A DNA stretch of 5,759 nt from JBFHNV01 sp965365655 (GTDB lineage Bacteria; Pseudomonadota; Gammaproteobacteria; HK1): the NCBI GenBank assembly GCA_965365655.1, contig CBDUCN010000323.1, positions 1 through 5,759 on the forward strand, read 5' to 3'. The stretch's first letter is position 1; the number at the start of each line of letters is the position of its first letter. A model generated the notes under the pieces. The model made no database searches, was not told where the DNA came from, and saw only the letters and a program-made list of their open reading frames with translations. Of the stretch, positions 5,559-5,759 are shown in pieces. The position numbers and the translations under genes were made by a program.

Positions 5559-5759
5559 CTAGATCTTCTCCACCACCATGTACACGTGCACGTAGTCCAT
5601 CGCGTGGCCCTCCGGCGACGCCGCGACCGTGTCCACGTAGCGCTGGTAGAACGACTCGACGAGCGCCCGGCGCTCCTCGACGGGCCGCGACGCCGCGAGG
5701 CCGCTGAAGAACACGGTCTCGCTCCACGAGCGCAGCGTCGGCACGTAGGACGCCGCGAA
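5559..5759 (-). CDS. C-terminal part of an unidentified protein, perhaps a SAM-dependent methyltransferase (runs off the window)
   Basis: The last 66 codons of a leftward gene whose 5' part lies beyond the right edge; the frame is open to the final base and ends with TAG. Visible features are an aromatic/polar start, FAASYVPTLRSWSETVFF, then a charged helix rich in Arg and Glu (SRPVEERRALVESFYQRYVDT), and a C-terminal strand DYVHVYMVVEKI that reads like the last beta strand of an alpha/beta domain. Codon third positions are GC-rich as in its neighbours, and residue composition is normal, so the frame looks real. The YVPTLRSW and C-terminal DYVHVYMV segments remind me of the ends of class I SAM-dependent methyltransferases, but no SAM-binding motif is in view. 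A GTG at 5744 could be read as a start for a 61-residue protein, but the missing upstream portion is more likely. Confidence 0.7.
   Translation of the reverse strand, partial: FAASYVPTLRSWSETVFFSGLAASRPVEERRALVESFYQRYVDTVAASPEGHAMDYVHVYMVVEKI

Overview
The window is very GC-rich DNA (by eye about 70% or more, with codon third positions almost all G or C) carrying ordinary, tightly packed bacterial genes. The protein families fit a high-GC proteobacterium: an SDR dehydrogenase of the 'AIPGG...LKVFGY...AGxxGNA' type, a YbaN-like DUF454 membrane protein, and a stand-alone aconitase-family enzyme with its swivel domain first. From memory of where such proteins occur, a betaproteobacterium (Burkholderiales or a relative) is the best guess. 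This is inference; no rRNA or marker gene is present.

Left half, + strand (63-2567): an MFS transporter, a small DUF454 inner-membrane protein, and an SDR oxidoreductase preceded by a strong Shine-Dalgarno. Gaps are 98 and 31 nt, so the last two probably share a transcript and the MFS gene may or may not join them.

Right half, - strand (2590-5759): transcription runs leftward from an incomplete gene at the right edge (perhaps a methyltransferase C-terminus), through a 451-nt stretch without a convincing gene, into a 647-residue aconitase/isopropylmalate-isomerase-family hydro-lyase and then a GNAT acetyltransferase. The two halves converge at 2567/2590. There the two stop codons form the two base ends of one nearly perfect hairpin, a plausible bidirectional terminator.

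No pathway can be assigned firmly. A transporter, a non-canonical dehydrogenase and an aconitase-like hydro-lyase could serve carboxylic-acid metabolism, but they lie on opposite strands and nothing in the sequence links them. The least explained part is 5447-5561, where several inverted repeats are packed in series. Two have GNRA-type loops on the + strand, one arm can pair in two exclusive ways, and a 13-codon ORF with a strong ribosome-binding site lies among them. I found no mobile element, CRISPR array, tRNA or rRNA, and no clear evidence of a wholly new system.
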